This document shows positions 1-8,241 of a stretch of DNA of 64,000 bases, piece after piece. The DNA is from Pseudomonas sp. B21-040 (GTDB taxonomy: Bacteria; Pseudomonadota; Gammaproteobacteria; Pseudomonadales; Pseudomonadaceae). Under the pieces are notes generated by a model. That model ran no database searches, was not told the origin of the DNA, and saw nothing but the letters and a program-made list of their open reading frames with translations. The DNA lies in NCBI RefSeq assembly GCF_024748695.1, contig NZ_CP087176.1:6379501-6443500 (forward strand), in the 5' to 3' direction. The stretch's first letter is position 1; the number at the start of each line of letters is the position of its first letter. The position numbers were made by a program, and so were the translations under genes.

Positions 1-584
1 ACGTGACCTCGTCAGAGGGCGGTTGCCTGGTGTTGAACAACGATGAGGAAGTTCGACTGGCGCAGAAGTACCGCTTGCAGGGCGTCACCCGCAGTGGCTT
101 CGATGGCCTGGATGTCGATGTGCTGGGCGGTAAATTCAACATGACCGACGTCGCAGCGGCCATCGGCCTTGGGCAATTTGCTCACATTGAAGCCATCACC
201 GCCCATCGCCGTGAACTGGCCAGGCACTATTTCGCCTGCTTTGGCGAGGATTTCGAGTCGGTGTACGGGGCTCAATTGCCCCCGGCGGATTTCGAGAACA
301 GTAACTGGCACTTGTTCCAGCTGGTATTGCCGGAGCGCGGGGATGGCAAGCCGGCGCGGGCTACCTTCATGGAGCAGATGCAGGCGCTGGGGGTCGGCAT
401 CGGCTATCACTACCCGCCGATTCATTTGTTGAGTCTTTACCGCGAGCGCGGTTTCAAGGAGGGCATGTTCCCGGTCGCCGAACGGGTCGGACGCCTGATT
501 GTCTCGCTGCCGATGTTCACGGCCATGAGCAAAGCGGACGTCGAGCGTTCGGTGGCGGCGGTCAAAGCTGTTCTAAAGCCTTGA
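1..584 (+). CDS. DegT/DnrJ/EryC1/StrS (ArnB-like) sugar aminotransferase, 3' part
   Basis: Only the C-terminal 193 or so residues lie in the window; the frame is open to base 3 and the true start is upstream. The first visible residues, VTSSEGG, are the segment that directly follows the PLP-binding lysine in this fold-type I family, so the catalytic Lys should lie just outside. GGKFNMTDVAAAIGLGQ and the late IGYHYPPIH and RLIVSLPMF segments are typical of ArnB/PglE-type enzymes. These transfer an amino group from glutamate to a nucleotide-linked 4-keto sugar used in lipopolysaccharide or glycan synthesis. The gene converges on gcvH across 86 bp that contain a large palindrome. The family is clear; the substrate cannot be told from this fragment. 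Confidence 0.85.
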   Translation, partial: VTSSEGGCLVLNNDEEVRLAQKYRLQGVTRSGFDGLDVDVLGGKFNMTDVAAAIGLGQFAHIEAITAHRRELARHYFACFGEDFESVYGAQLPPADFENSNWHLFQLVLPERGDGKPARATFMEQMQALGVGIGYHYPPIHLLSLYRERGFKEGMFPVAERVGRLIVSLPMFTAMSKADVERSVAAVKAVLKP

Positions 585-600
585 ACCGTTCCTTGTAGGC

Positions 601-654
601 GCATGGCTTGCCCGCGATGGCGTTTTCGAAAACGCCATCGCAGGCAAGCCATGC
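601..654. repeat. 54-bp near-perfect palindrome (REP-derived) between convergent genes
   Basis: Two 27-base arms meet at a TTTCGAAA centre with a single mismatch and no real loop. The outer part carries the GGCTTGCC(C/T)GCGATGG core of Pseudomonas REP elements. It sits between the stops of the aminotransferase gene and gcvH, where a strong hairpin could end transcription in both directions, although neither side has a clear T-tract. Confidence 0.85.
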
Positions 655-670
655 TCCTGCAAGAGCAACG

Positions 671-1054
671 TTATTCGCCGATGGCAGCCTTGTAGCCGGC
701 GGCGTCGAGCAGCTTCTCCAGATCGGCAGCGTTGCTTGGCTTGAGCTTGAAGATCCACGCGCCGTACGGGTCGGAGTTGAGCAGCTCTGGCGATCCACTC
801 AGTTCTTCGTTGATCGCGATCACTTCACCGGCAATCGGGGAGTAGATGTCGGAAGCAGCTTTAACCGATTCCACCACACCGGATTGATCACCGGCGGCGA
901 AGGCTTTGCCGACTTCAGTCAGCTCCACGAACACCACATCACCCAGCGCTTCCTGCGCGTGATCGCTAATGCCCACGGTGACGGTGCCGTCGGCTTCCAG
1001 GCGGGCCCATTCGTGACTTTCGGCAAAACGCAGGTCGGCAGGAATATCGCTCAT
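671..1054 (-). CDS. gcvH: Glycine cleavage system H protein
   Basis: This 127-residue lipoyl carrier shuttles the aminomethyl intermediate of glycine between the P, T and L proteins. The lipoylated lysine is K65 in the motif [13 protein letters not shown], and the family opening [11 protein letters not shown] is near the N-terminus. The ATG at 1054 follows a GAGGAC ribosome site; a GTG-type start 15 bases upstream is less likely. It lies 49 bp downstream of gcvT in the same orientation and is probably co-transcribed. The P-protein gene that follows gcvH in P. aeruginosa is not present here. Confidence 0.97.
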   Translation of the reverse strand: MSDIPADLRFAESHEWARLEADGTVTVGISDHAQEALGDVVFVELTEVGKAFAAGDQSGVVESVKAASDIYSPIAGEVIAINEELSGSPELLNSDPYGAWIFKLKPSNAADLEKLLDAAGYKAAIGE

Positions 1055-1103
1055 GTTCTGTGTCCTCAAAAAAGTGTCGGCGGTTGTAGTCCGCCAGAAA
1101 AGG

Positions 1104-2186
1104 TTAGATCAAGGTTTTGCCATGGCGTACGAAGGTCGGTTTGACCACTCGGACCGGGTACCACTTGCCACGGATTTCCACTTCGGCGCGGTCGGCAGTT
1201 GCCATCGGCACGCGCGCCAGTGCTATCGACTTGCTAAGCGTAGGAGAGAAACTACCACTGGTGATCTCCCCTTCGCCAACATTGGCGATGCGGACCACTT
1301 GATGAGCGCGCAAAACCCCTCGTTCCTCAAGGACCAGCCCCACCAGTTTGTGCTGTACGCCACCGGCCCGTTCGCCTTCCAGGGCCGTGCGCCCGATGAA
1401 CTGGCGCGTGGCCGGTTCCCAGGCAATGCTCCAGGCCATGTTGGAGGCCAGCGGTGAGACATCCTGGTGGATGTCTTGGCCGTACAGGTTCATGCCAGCT
1501 TCGACGCGCAAGGTATCCCGCGCACCCAGGCCGATAGGAGAAATGCCCGCACCGACCAGATCGTTGAAAAAACCCGGCGCCTGACTGGCCGGCAACACAA
1601 TTTCCAATCCATCTTCCCCGGTGTAACCGGTGCGAGCGATGAACCAGTCCCCTTCGGGCTGGCCTTCGAAAGGCTTGAGTAGCTGAATCAGGTTACTGCG
1701 GGCCTGGGACACCAGTTCGCAGACTTTTTGCCGGGCCTGAGGGCCTTGAATGGCCAGCATCGCCAGCTCGGCACGCTCGTTGAGCTGCACATCGAAACCA
1801 TCGAGGTGAGCCTGCATCCAGGCGAGGTCCTGATTGCGGGTGGAAGCGTTGACCACCAGGCGATAACCGTCGTCGAGACGATAGACAATCATGTCGTCGA
1901 CGATACCGCCACGCTCGTTGAGCATGGTGCTGTACAAGGCACGGCCGGGGCTGTGCAGGCGTTCGACGTCATTGGCCAGCAAATGCTGGAGCCAGGCCTT
2001 GGCCTGGGGGCCGCTGACATCGATCACGGTCATGTGGGATACATCGAAAACCCCGCAATCGCGGCGCACCTGATGGTGTTCCTCGACCTGCGAGCCGTAA
2101 TGCAGAGGCATATCCCAACCGCCAAAATCGACCATCTTCGCGCCGAGGGCGAGATGAAGGTCATACAGAGGCGTACGCTGTCCCAT
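1104..2186 (-). CDS. gcvT: Glycine cleavage system aminomethyltransferase (T protein)
   Basis: This 360-residue protein transfers the methylene group from the aminomethyl-lipoyl H protein to tetrahydrofolate and releases ammonia. The family opening [26 protein letters not shown] is at residues 4-29, with the folate-binding GCV_T domain followed by a C-terminal barrel. The ATG at 2186 has an ideal GGAAGGAG ribosome site; the open frame extends 47 codons further up but shows no family similarity. gcvH follows directly. I looked at the 157-bp leader for the glycine riboswitch core and did not find it. Confidence 0.97.
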   Translation of the reverse strand: MGQRTPLYDLHLALGAKMVDFGGWDMPLHYGSQVEEHHQVRRDCGVFDVSHMTVIDVSGPQAKAWLQHLLANDVERLHSPGRALYSTMLNERGGIVDDMIVYRLDDGYRLVVNASTRNQDLAWMQAHLDGFDVQLNERAELAMLAIQGPQARQKVCELVSQARSNLIQLLKPFEGQPEGDWFIARTGYTGEDGLEIVLPASQAPGFFNDLVGAGISPIGLGARDTLRVEAGMNLYGQDIHQDVSPLASNMAWSIAWEPATRQFIGRTALEGERAGGVQHKLVGLVLEERGVLRAHQVVRIANVGEGEITSGSFSPTLSKSIALARVPMATADRAEVEIRGKWYPVRVVKPTFVRHGKTLI

Positions 2187-2343
2187 GGGTTTCTCCTTCC
2201 GGGCGTGGCGAAGGTGCGGACAGGTGCTGCACCGGGGTGAAAACCTTGAAATAGAAGGTTTCCAGCCGATTTCAGCTACCGGGTCTGTCAGACGGACCGC
2301 ACCGAATGCCGCGCATTGTAGCCGCAAGGTGTAGGACTGACAC

Positions 2344-3960
2344 CTAGCTGTTTCGATGCGCCGAACGTCGAATCAATCCGATGACCGGTAACAGCCCGAC
2401 CAGGACCAGAGTCAGCGCCGGCAAAGAGGCCCTCGCCCACTCACCTTCGCTGGTCATTTCAAAGATCCGAACGGCCAGCGTATCCCAGCCAAACGGGCGC
2501 ATTAGCAGGGTCGCGGGCATTTCCTTGAGCACATCGACAAACACCAGCAACCCCGCGCTCAAGGTACCGGGCAACAGCAATGGCAGATACACCTTGAAAA
2601 ACAGTCGTGGCCCACTGACGCCAAGGCTACGTGCCGCTTCGGGCAAAGATGGCCGTATACGCGCCAGACTGCTTTCCAGTGGGCCGTAAGCCACTGCGAT
2701 GAAACGCACCAGATAGGCCAGCAGTAACGCCGACAGACTGCCCAGCAGCAACGGCTTGCCCGCACCACCGAGCCAGCCCGACAGCGGGATCACCAGTTCG
2801 CGATCCAGGTAACTGAACGCCAGCATGATCGACACCGCCAACACAGAACCCGGCAAGGCGTAGCCGAGGTTGGCCAGGCTGACGCCGGAGCGGATGGCTC
2901 GGGTCGGTGCCAAGCGTCGCGCGAACGCCAACACCAGGGCAACACTGACCGTAATCAATGCGGCCATGCCACCCAGGTACAAGGTATGGAGGATCAGCCC
3001 GGTGTAGCGCTCGTCCAGATCAAAGCGCCCGCGTTGCCAGAACCAGGCCACCAGTTGCAGCATCGGAATGACAAACGCACAGGCGAACACCAGGCCACAC
3101 CAGCTCATCGCCGCCAGCGCCTTTAAGCCTCGCAAGTGGTACAGCGCCTTGACCCGTGGTCGTTCGTTACTCGCCCGGTTGGCCCCGCGAGCACGACGCT
3201 CGCCGTACAGCACCAGCATCACCACTAACAGCAACAGGCTAGCCAGTTGCGTAGCGGTGCCGAGGCTGAAAAACCCGTACCAGGTCTTATAGATCGCGGT
3301 GGTGAACGTGTCGAAATTGAACACCGACACCGCACCGAAATCCGCCAGGGTTTCCATCAACGCCAACGCCACCCCCGCGCCAATGGCCGGGCGAGCCATC
3401 GGCAAGGCCACTCGCCAGAACGCCTGCCACGGGGATTGTCCGAGAACCCGGGCGGCTTCCATCAGGCCTTTGCCCTGAGCAAGGAATGCCGTGCGAGCCA
3501 AGAGGTAAACGTAAGGATAGAAAACCAGCACCAGCACCAGGATGACACCGCCGGTGGAGCGCACGCGCGGCAACCTCAGGCCCGTGCCAAACCATTCGCG
3601 TAACAGGGTTTGCACGGGGCCGGCAAAGTCCAGCAGGCCGACGAAGACAAATGCCAGCACGTAGGCCGGAATCGCAAACGGCAACATCAGTGCCCAATCG
3701 AGCCAGCGTCGACCGGGAAACTCACAGAGACTGGTGAGCCAGGCGAGGCTCACGCCCAGCAGGGTGACGCCGACACCGACACCGAGTATCAACGTCAGGG
3801 TGTTGCCCAAAAGGCGCGGCATCTGGGTGTCCCAGAGGTGGGACCAGATCTGTTGATCGATGGTTTGCCAGGACAGCAGTAAAACACTGAGAGGCAACAG
3901 GACCAGCGCAGCGATGGCGAAGACCAGGGGATACCAGCGGCGTTGGGCGGGGTGGGCCAA
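2344..3960 (-). CDS. fbpB: Iron(III) ABC transporter permease, fused two-domain type
   Basis: This 538-residue inner-membrane permease of the FbpB/HitB/SfuB type has about 12 membrane segments in two homologous halves. Each half has the cytoplasmic EAA loop that docks on the ATPase: EAARVLGQSPWQAFW in the first half and EAARSLGVSGPRLFFK in the second. The best start is a TTG at 3960 (TTG-GCC-CAC) behind GAGAACC; no ATG lies near the N-terminus, so this is an unusual start codon. It is the downstream partner of the binding-protein gene, separated from it by a 142-bp spacer full of hairpin repeats. No ATPase gene (fbpC) is adjacent. Confidence 0.92.
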   Translation of the reverse strand: MAHPAQRRWYPLVFAIAALVLLPLSVLLLSWQTIDQQIWSHLWDTQMPRLLGNTLTLILGVGVGVTLLGVSLAWLTSLCEFPGRRWLDWALMLPFAIPAYVLAFVFVGLLDFAGPVQTLLREWFGTGLRLPRVRSTGGVILVLVLVFYPYVYLLARTAFLAQGKGLMEAARVLGQSPWQAFWRVALPMARPAIGAGVALALMETLADFGAVSVFNFDTFTTAIYKTWYGFFSLGTATQLASLLLLVVMLVLYGERRARGANRASNERPRVKALYHLRGLKALAAMSWCGLVFACAFVIPMLQLVAWFWQRGRFDLDERYTGLILHTLYLGGMAALITVSVALVLAFARRLAPTRAIRSGVSLANLGYALPGSVLAVSIMLAFSYLDRELVIPLSGWLGGAGKPLLLGSLSALLLAYLVRFIAVAYGPLESSLARIRPSLPEAARSLGVSGPRLFFKVYLPLLLPGTLSAGLLVFVDVLKEMPATLLMRPFGWDTLAVRIFEMTSEGEWARASLPALTLVLVGLLPVIGLIRRSAHRNS

Positions 3961-3986
3961 GGAGGTTCTCTAGAAAGTTAAATGAT

Positions 3987-4097
3987 TGTGCCCACGCTCT
4001 GCGTGGGCACATATCTTGTCACGCTCGACGCTGAGCGTCGGGGGATGCATTCCCACGCAGAGCATGGGAACGATCAGCAGAGCGTGGGAACGATCAG
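3987..4097. repeat. Cluster of 'CCCACGCTCTGCGTGGG' hairpin repeats inside the iron-transport operon
   Basis: The spacer holds an inverted repeat GCCCACGCTCTGCGTGGGC (3990-4008), a second hairpin CGACGCTGAGCGTCG (4026-4040) and two direct copies of a GTGGGAACGATCAG-like unit (ending at 4077 and 4097). This is a common Pseudomonas dispersed-repeat family; a related copy is at 36856-36890. Its position between fbpA and fbpB means a transcript must cross it. Confidence 0.8.
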
Positions 4098-4102
4098 TGG
4101 TG

Positions 4103-5104
4103 TCAGTTCCAGCCTGCCCGATCCATCATGCGAATCGCTTCAGCCTGGCGCTTGCCGGCCACTTCCACGGGCAGGGTATCGGCAACGAACTTGCCCCAGG
4201 CCGCGACTTCTTCAGAAGGCGCTACCGTCGGGTTGGCCGGGAATTCCTGATTCACATCAGCGAAGATCTTCTGTGCTTCCGGCGTGGTCATCCACTCCAC
4301 CAGGGCCTTGGCGGCTTCCGGGTGCGGGGCGTGCCTGGTCAGGCCAACGCCGGAGAGATTGACGTGTACACCACGGTCGGCCTGGTTCGGCCAGAACAGC
4401 TTCACTGGCAGGTTCGGCTTCTGCTTGTGCAAACGACCGTAGTAGTAGGTGTTGACGATGCCCACATCGCATTGACCCGCGTTGATTGCTTCCAGCACTG
4501 CGACGTCATCCGAGAACACGTCGGTGGACAGGTTGTTCACCCAGCCCTTGAGGATCTTCTCGGTTTTTTCGGCGCCGTGGATTTCGATCATGGTGGCCGT
4601 CAGGGACTGGTTGTAGACCTTCTTCGCCGTGCGCAGGCACAGGCGCCCTTCCCAGTTTTTGTCGGCCAGCGCTTCGTAGGTGGTCAGCTCGCCCGGCTTC
4701 ACTCGATCAGTCGAGTAAGCGATGGTCCGCGCCCGCAGGCTCAGGCCGGTCCAGGCATGGGAGGATGCGCGGTATTGCAGCGGGATATTGGCGTCGATCA
4801 CCTTGGAGGTGAACGGTTGCAGGATGCCCATCTGCTCGGCCTGCCAGAGGTTACCGGCATCGACCGTCAACAGCAGGTCGGCGGTGGCGTTTTCGCCCTC
4901 GGCCTTGATCCGCTGCATCAGCGGCGCTTCCTTGTCGGTGATGAACTTCACCTTGACGCCCGTCTTGGCGGTGTAGGCGTCGAAGACCGGCTTGATCAGC
5001 TCGTCGATACGCGATGAGTAAACCACCACCTCGTCAGCGGCCTGGGCGGCGGTACTGCCAATCAGGGTCAGGGCGAGTGCAGTCAGTAGACGCTTCGGTA
5101 GCAT
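4103..5104 (-). CDS. fbpA: Periplasmic iron(III)-binding protein of ABC transporter
   Basis: This 333-residue periplasmic solute-binding protein has a cleavable signal peptide (residues 1-23, ending AQA before [10 protein letters not shown]). The opening [26 protein letters not shown] is typical of FbpA/FutA ferric-binding proteins. The Tyr cluster NTYYYG at residues 219-223 matches the family's iron-coordinating tyrosines. It delivers ferric iron to the permease encoded downstream. A palindromic candidate Fur site lies 33 bp before the ATG. Ferric iron is the most likely ligand from the motif and the partner gene, though other metals or anions cannot be excluded by reading alone. Confidence 0.92.
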   Translation of the reverse strand: MLPKRLLTALALTLIGSTAAQAADEVVVYSSRIDELIKPVFDAYTAKTGVKVKFITDKEAPLMQRIKAEGENATADLLLTVDAGNLWQAEQMGILQPFTSKVIDANIPLQYRASSHAWTGLSLRARTIAYSTDRVKPGELTTYEALADKNWEGRLCLRTAKKVYNQSLTATMIEIHGAEKTEKILKGWVNNLSTDVFSDDVAVLEAINAGQCDVGIVNTYYYGRLHKQKPNLPVKLFWPNQADRGVHVNLSGVGLTRHAPHPEAAKALVEWMTTPEAQKIFADVNQEFPANPTVAPSEEVAAWGKFVADTLPVEVAGKRQAEAIRMMDRAGWN

Positions 5105-5136
5105 GGGAGCGATCTCTCGATTGAAAAATTGAGGCC

Positions 5137-5157
5137 AAATGATAAGGACTCACATTT
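5137..5157. promoter_or_regulatory. Candidate Fur box upstream of fbpA
   Basis: A 21-bp imperfect palindrome with AAATG and CATTT ends. Its minus-strand core TGTGAGTCCTTATCA matches 10 of 14 defined positions of the 7-1-7 Fur consensus TGATAATnATTATCA. It is placed 33 bp before the start of a ferric-binding protein gene, which fits iron repression. This is inference from pattern and context only. Confidence 0.5.
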
Positions 5158-5230
5158 AGCTTCTCAATCGATCCGTTCGCGGAGGAGTTACCAGATGTTG
5201 CACTGCCTGAGATGCGCAGTGAATGTACTG

Positions 5231-5331
5231 ACGCCTTCGCGGGCAAGCCCGCTCCCACAAGGGTCCAGGTGATTACACATTATGTGTGAACACTGAAGAT
5301 CCTGTGGGAGCGGGCTTGCCCGCGAAGACGT
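5231..5331. repeat. REP pair (REPIN) between fbpA and ubiI
   Basis: Two inverted copies of the REP core, CGCGGGCAAGCCCGCTCCCACA at 5238-5259 and its complement starting at 5303, flank a 43-bp spacer. The arms match over about 29 bases. This is the standard REPIN arrangement of fluorescent pseudomonads. Confidence 0.9.
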
Positions 5332-5348
5332 CAGCCGTAACGCAGATA

Positions 5349-6572
5349 TCAAGCCTTGGCCAGCGCCGGCAAATCCCCGGTCAATCCCAACGCCTCGCGC
5401 ACGAACAACGCCTTGGCTTCGGGCATCTGGTCGACCATCTTCAACCCGGCATTGCGCAACCATCGAACCGGCAGCGGATCCGCCTGAAACAATCGCTCAA
5501 ACCCTTCCATCGCCGCCATCAGCGCCAGGTTGTGGGGCATGCGTCGACGTTCATAGCGGCTGAGCACTTTCACGTCCGCCAAGCGTTCACCACGAGCGGA
5601 CGCTTGCAACAGCACTTCCGCCAGCACGGCGGCATCGAGAAAACCGAGGTTAACGCCCTGCCCCGCCAGTGGGTGAATGGTGTGCGCCGCGTCGCCGATC
5701 AGCGCCAGGCCTTCGGCTACATAACGCTTGGCATGGCGCTGACGCAGGGGCACGCACAGACGCGGATCAGCGCCAAGCACTGTGCCGAGCTGGCCTTCGA
5801 ATGCTCGTTCCAGTGCCTTGCAAAAACCCGCTTCGTCCAGCGCCATCAAGCGTTCAGCTTCACTCGGCGTGGTCGACCAGACGATTGAACACCAGTCCTG
5901 CTGGCCGTCGCGTTCCAGCGGTAAAAACGCCAACGGACCGTTGTCGGTGAAGCGCTGCCAGGCTGTCATCTGATGGGATTTGGAACTGCGCACGCTGGTG
6001 ACAATCGCGTGGTGCATATAGTCCCACTCACGTGTCGCCACGCCGGTCAGACGCCGAACTGCCGAGTTGGCGCCATCGGCCGCGATCACCAACGGCGCAC
6101 GCAACGTGCGGCCGTCGGCCAGGGTCAGCAGCCAGTCGTCGCCCGAGCGGCGCATCTGTTCCAGGCGCGCATTGGCCAGCATCCCGAGGTCGCAGTCGTG
6201 CAGGCGATCGAGCAAGGCGTCCTGCACCACGCGATTCTCGACGATATGCCCCAGTACGTCGGCATGCACGCTGGTGGCCGAGAAATGGACCTGCCCGGTG
6301 CCGCTGCCATCCCAGACGTGCATATCGGTGTAAGGACTGCTGCGCCGCTTGGCGATGCCGTCCCACACGCCCAAGCGCTCGAGAATTCGTTGGCTGGCCG
6401 CCGACAAGGCGCTCACCCGCGGTTCGAACGGTGCCTGGTCATCGAAGGGTTTGACGCTCAAGGGGCTGCCGTCCAGCAGCAGGACTTCCAGCCCGCTGTC
6501 CTGCAACGCCAGCGCCAGGGCGCTGCCGACCATTCCGGCCCCGACAATCAGCACATCTGCGCGCATGTCCAT
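5349..6572 (-). CDS. ubiI: FAD-dependent ubiquinone-biosynthesis hydroxylase (UbiH/UbiI/VisC family)
   Basis: This 407-residue flavoprotein monooxygenase has the Rossmann motif LIVGAGMVGSALAL at residues 8-21, the DG motif IAADGANSAVRRLTG in the middle, and the FAD ribityl-binding GDAAHTIHPLAGQGVNLG near residue 290. The family hydroxylates the aromatic ring of ubiquinone precursors. It is paralogous to the ubiH gene 480 bp away and corresponds by position to the VisC/UbiI member; whether it works at C5 or another carbon cannot be read directly. The ATG at 6572 lies just after the stop of the thioesterase gene, so the two are probably co-transcribed with ubiH and pepP. Confidence 0.9.
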   Translation of the reverse strand: MDMRADVLIVGAGMVGSALALALQDSGLEVLLLDGSPLSVKPFDDQAPFEPRVSALSAASQRILERLGVWDGIAKRRSSPYTDMHVWDGSGTGQVHFSATSVHADVLGHIVENRVVQDALLDRLHDCDLGMLANARLEQMRRSGDDWLLTLADGRTLRAPLVIAADGANSAVRRLTGVATREWDYMHHAIVTSVRSSKSHQMTAWQRFTDNGPLAFLPLERDGQQDWCSIVWSTTPSEAERLMALDEAGFCKALERAFEGQLGTVLGADPRLCVPLRQRHAKRYVAEGLALIGDAAHTIHPLAGQGVNLGFLDAAVLAEVLLQASARGERLADVKVLSRYERRRMPHNLALMAAMEGFERLFQADPLPVRWLRNAGLKMVDQMPEAKALFVREALGLTGDLPALAKA

Positions 6573-6575
6573 GCT

Positions 6576-7061
6576 TTAAGCCTGTCTCGCTGGCGGCTTG
6601 AGCCGCACGTAAAGGGTTTTTTCGACTCGCGCCACCAAGGTGCCGGCGCCGTCGTGAATATCGACCTGCAATTGCGGCAGGTATTTCTCGCCACCGGCCG
6701 TTTGCCGACGGATCTCGTCGAGCAACGTCTCATCGATCCGGAAATTGGCGAACACCGGGCCTTTGCCCGGCGAAATGAAATCGATGTCCGCCGCCTTATC
6801 CCAGACGATGTAATGGCGCCCGAGGTTTTCCATCAGCATCAACATGTAGAACGGATCAACCATCGAATACAGGCTGCCGCCAAACTGGGTGCCTACGTAA
6901 TTGCGGTTGTACCAGCTCAGGCCCATGGACACCGTGATGTCGCGAAAGTCATCGCTGATGTGCCGCACCCGAACCCCGGCACCCATGTACGGCGGGTAAA
7001 ACGACATGAAGCAACGCATCAATCGCGCTTTGCCGAATGTGTTCGTCAACCACTTAAGCAT
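6576..7061 (-). CDS. DUF4442 hot-dog fold thioesterase-like protein
   Basis: A 161-residue protein with features of the YiiD-C/DUF4442 thioesterase-like family: [22 protein letters not shown] near the N-terminus, then the hot-dog helix segment [25 protein letters not shown], followed by [19 protein letters not shown]. It probably acts on an acyl-CoA or other thioester, but the substrate is unknown. The start overlaps the end of ubiH by 8 bp and the stop is 4 bp before ubiI, so it sits tightly between two quinone hydroxylase genes. Confidence 0.8.
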   Translation of the reverse strand: MLKWLTNTFGKARLMRCFMSFYPPYMGAGVRVRHISDDFRDITVSMGLSWYNRNYVGTQFGGSLYSMVDPFYMLMLMENLGRHYIVWDKAADIDFISPGKGPVFANFRIDETLLDEIRRQTAGGEKYLPQLQVDIHDGAGTLVARVEKTLYVRLKPPARQA

Positions 7062-8241
7062 CGGGACGCGTACCCAGGCCCATGGCCTGCCGGGCGAACC
7101 AACGCTTGGCCGGCGGCAGCAGGTCGAGACCGAGCAAGCCGAGGTTGCGGCCCAGCGAAACCAGCGGCTGAGTGCTGCCGAACAAACGGGTGACCTGATC
7201 GGAAAAACCTACCGTCAGGTTCTGATCCAGGCGTTGGCGCTCACGGTAAGCCTGCAATGTGGCGAAATCGCCCAGCGATGCCTCGCCCGCCAATAACGCA
7301 TCGGCCAAGGCCTGAGCATCACGCAGCGACAGGTTGAAACCTTGCCCCGCAATCGGATGCAGGCTGTGCGCCGCGTTACCGAGAATCGCCAGATGCGGGC
7401 GCACCTGCTCTTCGGCTTCGATCAGTGTCAGCGGGTAAAGATGTCGCGCGCCGACCTGCTTCAACGTGCCGAGGCGATATCCGAACACACCTTGCAACTC
7501 GCTGAGGAAGCTACGGTCATCCAGTGCCGCCAGCCGTTGCGCGTCCATGCCCAGACGGGTCCAGACCAACGCGCAGCGGTTTTCCGGCAGCGGCAGCAAT
7601 GCCATCGGGCCGTCGTCGGTGAATCGCTCGAACGCCATGCCGTTGTGCGCTTCGCTCGGGGTGATGTTGGCGATCAGGGCACTTTGGTTATACGGGCGTT
7701 TCTTGATGCCGATCCCCAGTTGCTCGCGCAGGCCTGAACGGCCGCCATCGGCGAGCACCGCCAAGTCGCACTCCAGGGTGGTTTCGTCATTGAGGGTCAG
7801 GCGGTAACCGTCAGTCAGCGGTTCCATGCGGGTGACTTCCGCCGGGCAGCGCCAAGTGACCACGTCCTTGTCCAGGCCTTGCCAGAGGCATTGGCCCAGC
7901 CAGGCGTTTTCCACCACATAACCCAGTGCCGGAACGCCCTCTTCCATTGCCGATAAACGCGCGGTGGAAAAACGTCCACGGTCGGACACATGAATCTGCT
8001 TGATCGGCTCGGCGCGGCGGGAAATTTCCTGCCAGACGCCCAACCGTTGATAAATCTGTTTGGCACCATAGGACAGCGCCGAGGAGCGAGCATCGTAGCT
8101 CGGCTGGTACGTATCACCCGGGGCGAATGGCTCGATCAGGACGATTTTCCAGCCGCGAGACTTGGCCCCGGCCTGCAACGCCAACGCCAGGCTGGCGCCC
8201 ACCAGGCCGCCACCGATGATTGCCAGATTGACCCGGCTCAT
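7054..8241 (-). CDS. ubiH: 2-octaprenyl-6-methoxyphenyl hydroxylase
   Basis: This 395-residue FAD monooxygenase hydroxylates the ubiquinone precursor ring. Motifs: [18 protein letters not shown] at residues 5-22 (ADP-binding), [15 protein letters not shown] in the middle, and [21 protein letters not shown] near residue 300. The ATG overlaps the pepP stop as ATGA, which indicates translational coupling. The order pepP-ubiH followed by a second hydroxylase is the classical proteobacterial arrangement and supports ubiH over its paralogue for this copy. Confidence 0.93.
   Translation of the reverse strand: MSRVNLAIIGGGLVGASLALALQAGAKSRGWKIVLIEPFAPGDTYQPSYDARSSALSYGAKQIYQRLGVWQEISRRAEPIKQIHVSDRGRFSTARLSAMEEGVPALGYVVENAWLGQCLWQGLDKDVVTWRCPAEVTRMEPLTDGYRLTLNDETTLECDLAVLADGGRSGLREQLGIGIKKRPYNQSALIANITPSEAHNGMAFERFTDDGPMALLPLPENRCALVWTRLGMDAQRLAALDDRSFLSELQGVFGYRLGTLKQVGARHLYPLTLIEAEEQVRPHLAILGNAAHSLHPIAGQGFNLSLRDAQALADALLAGEASLGDFATLQAYRERQRLDQNLTVGFSDQVTRLFGSTQPLVSLGRNLGLLGLDLLPPAKRWFARQAMGLGTRPDA

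Noticed and set aside
2187..2343. Possible glycine riboswitch in the gcvT leader
   Set aside because: The conserved core motifs of the riboswitch are not visible on the minus strand.
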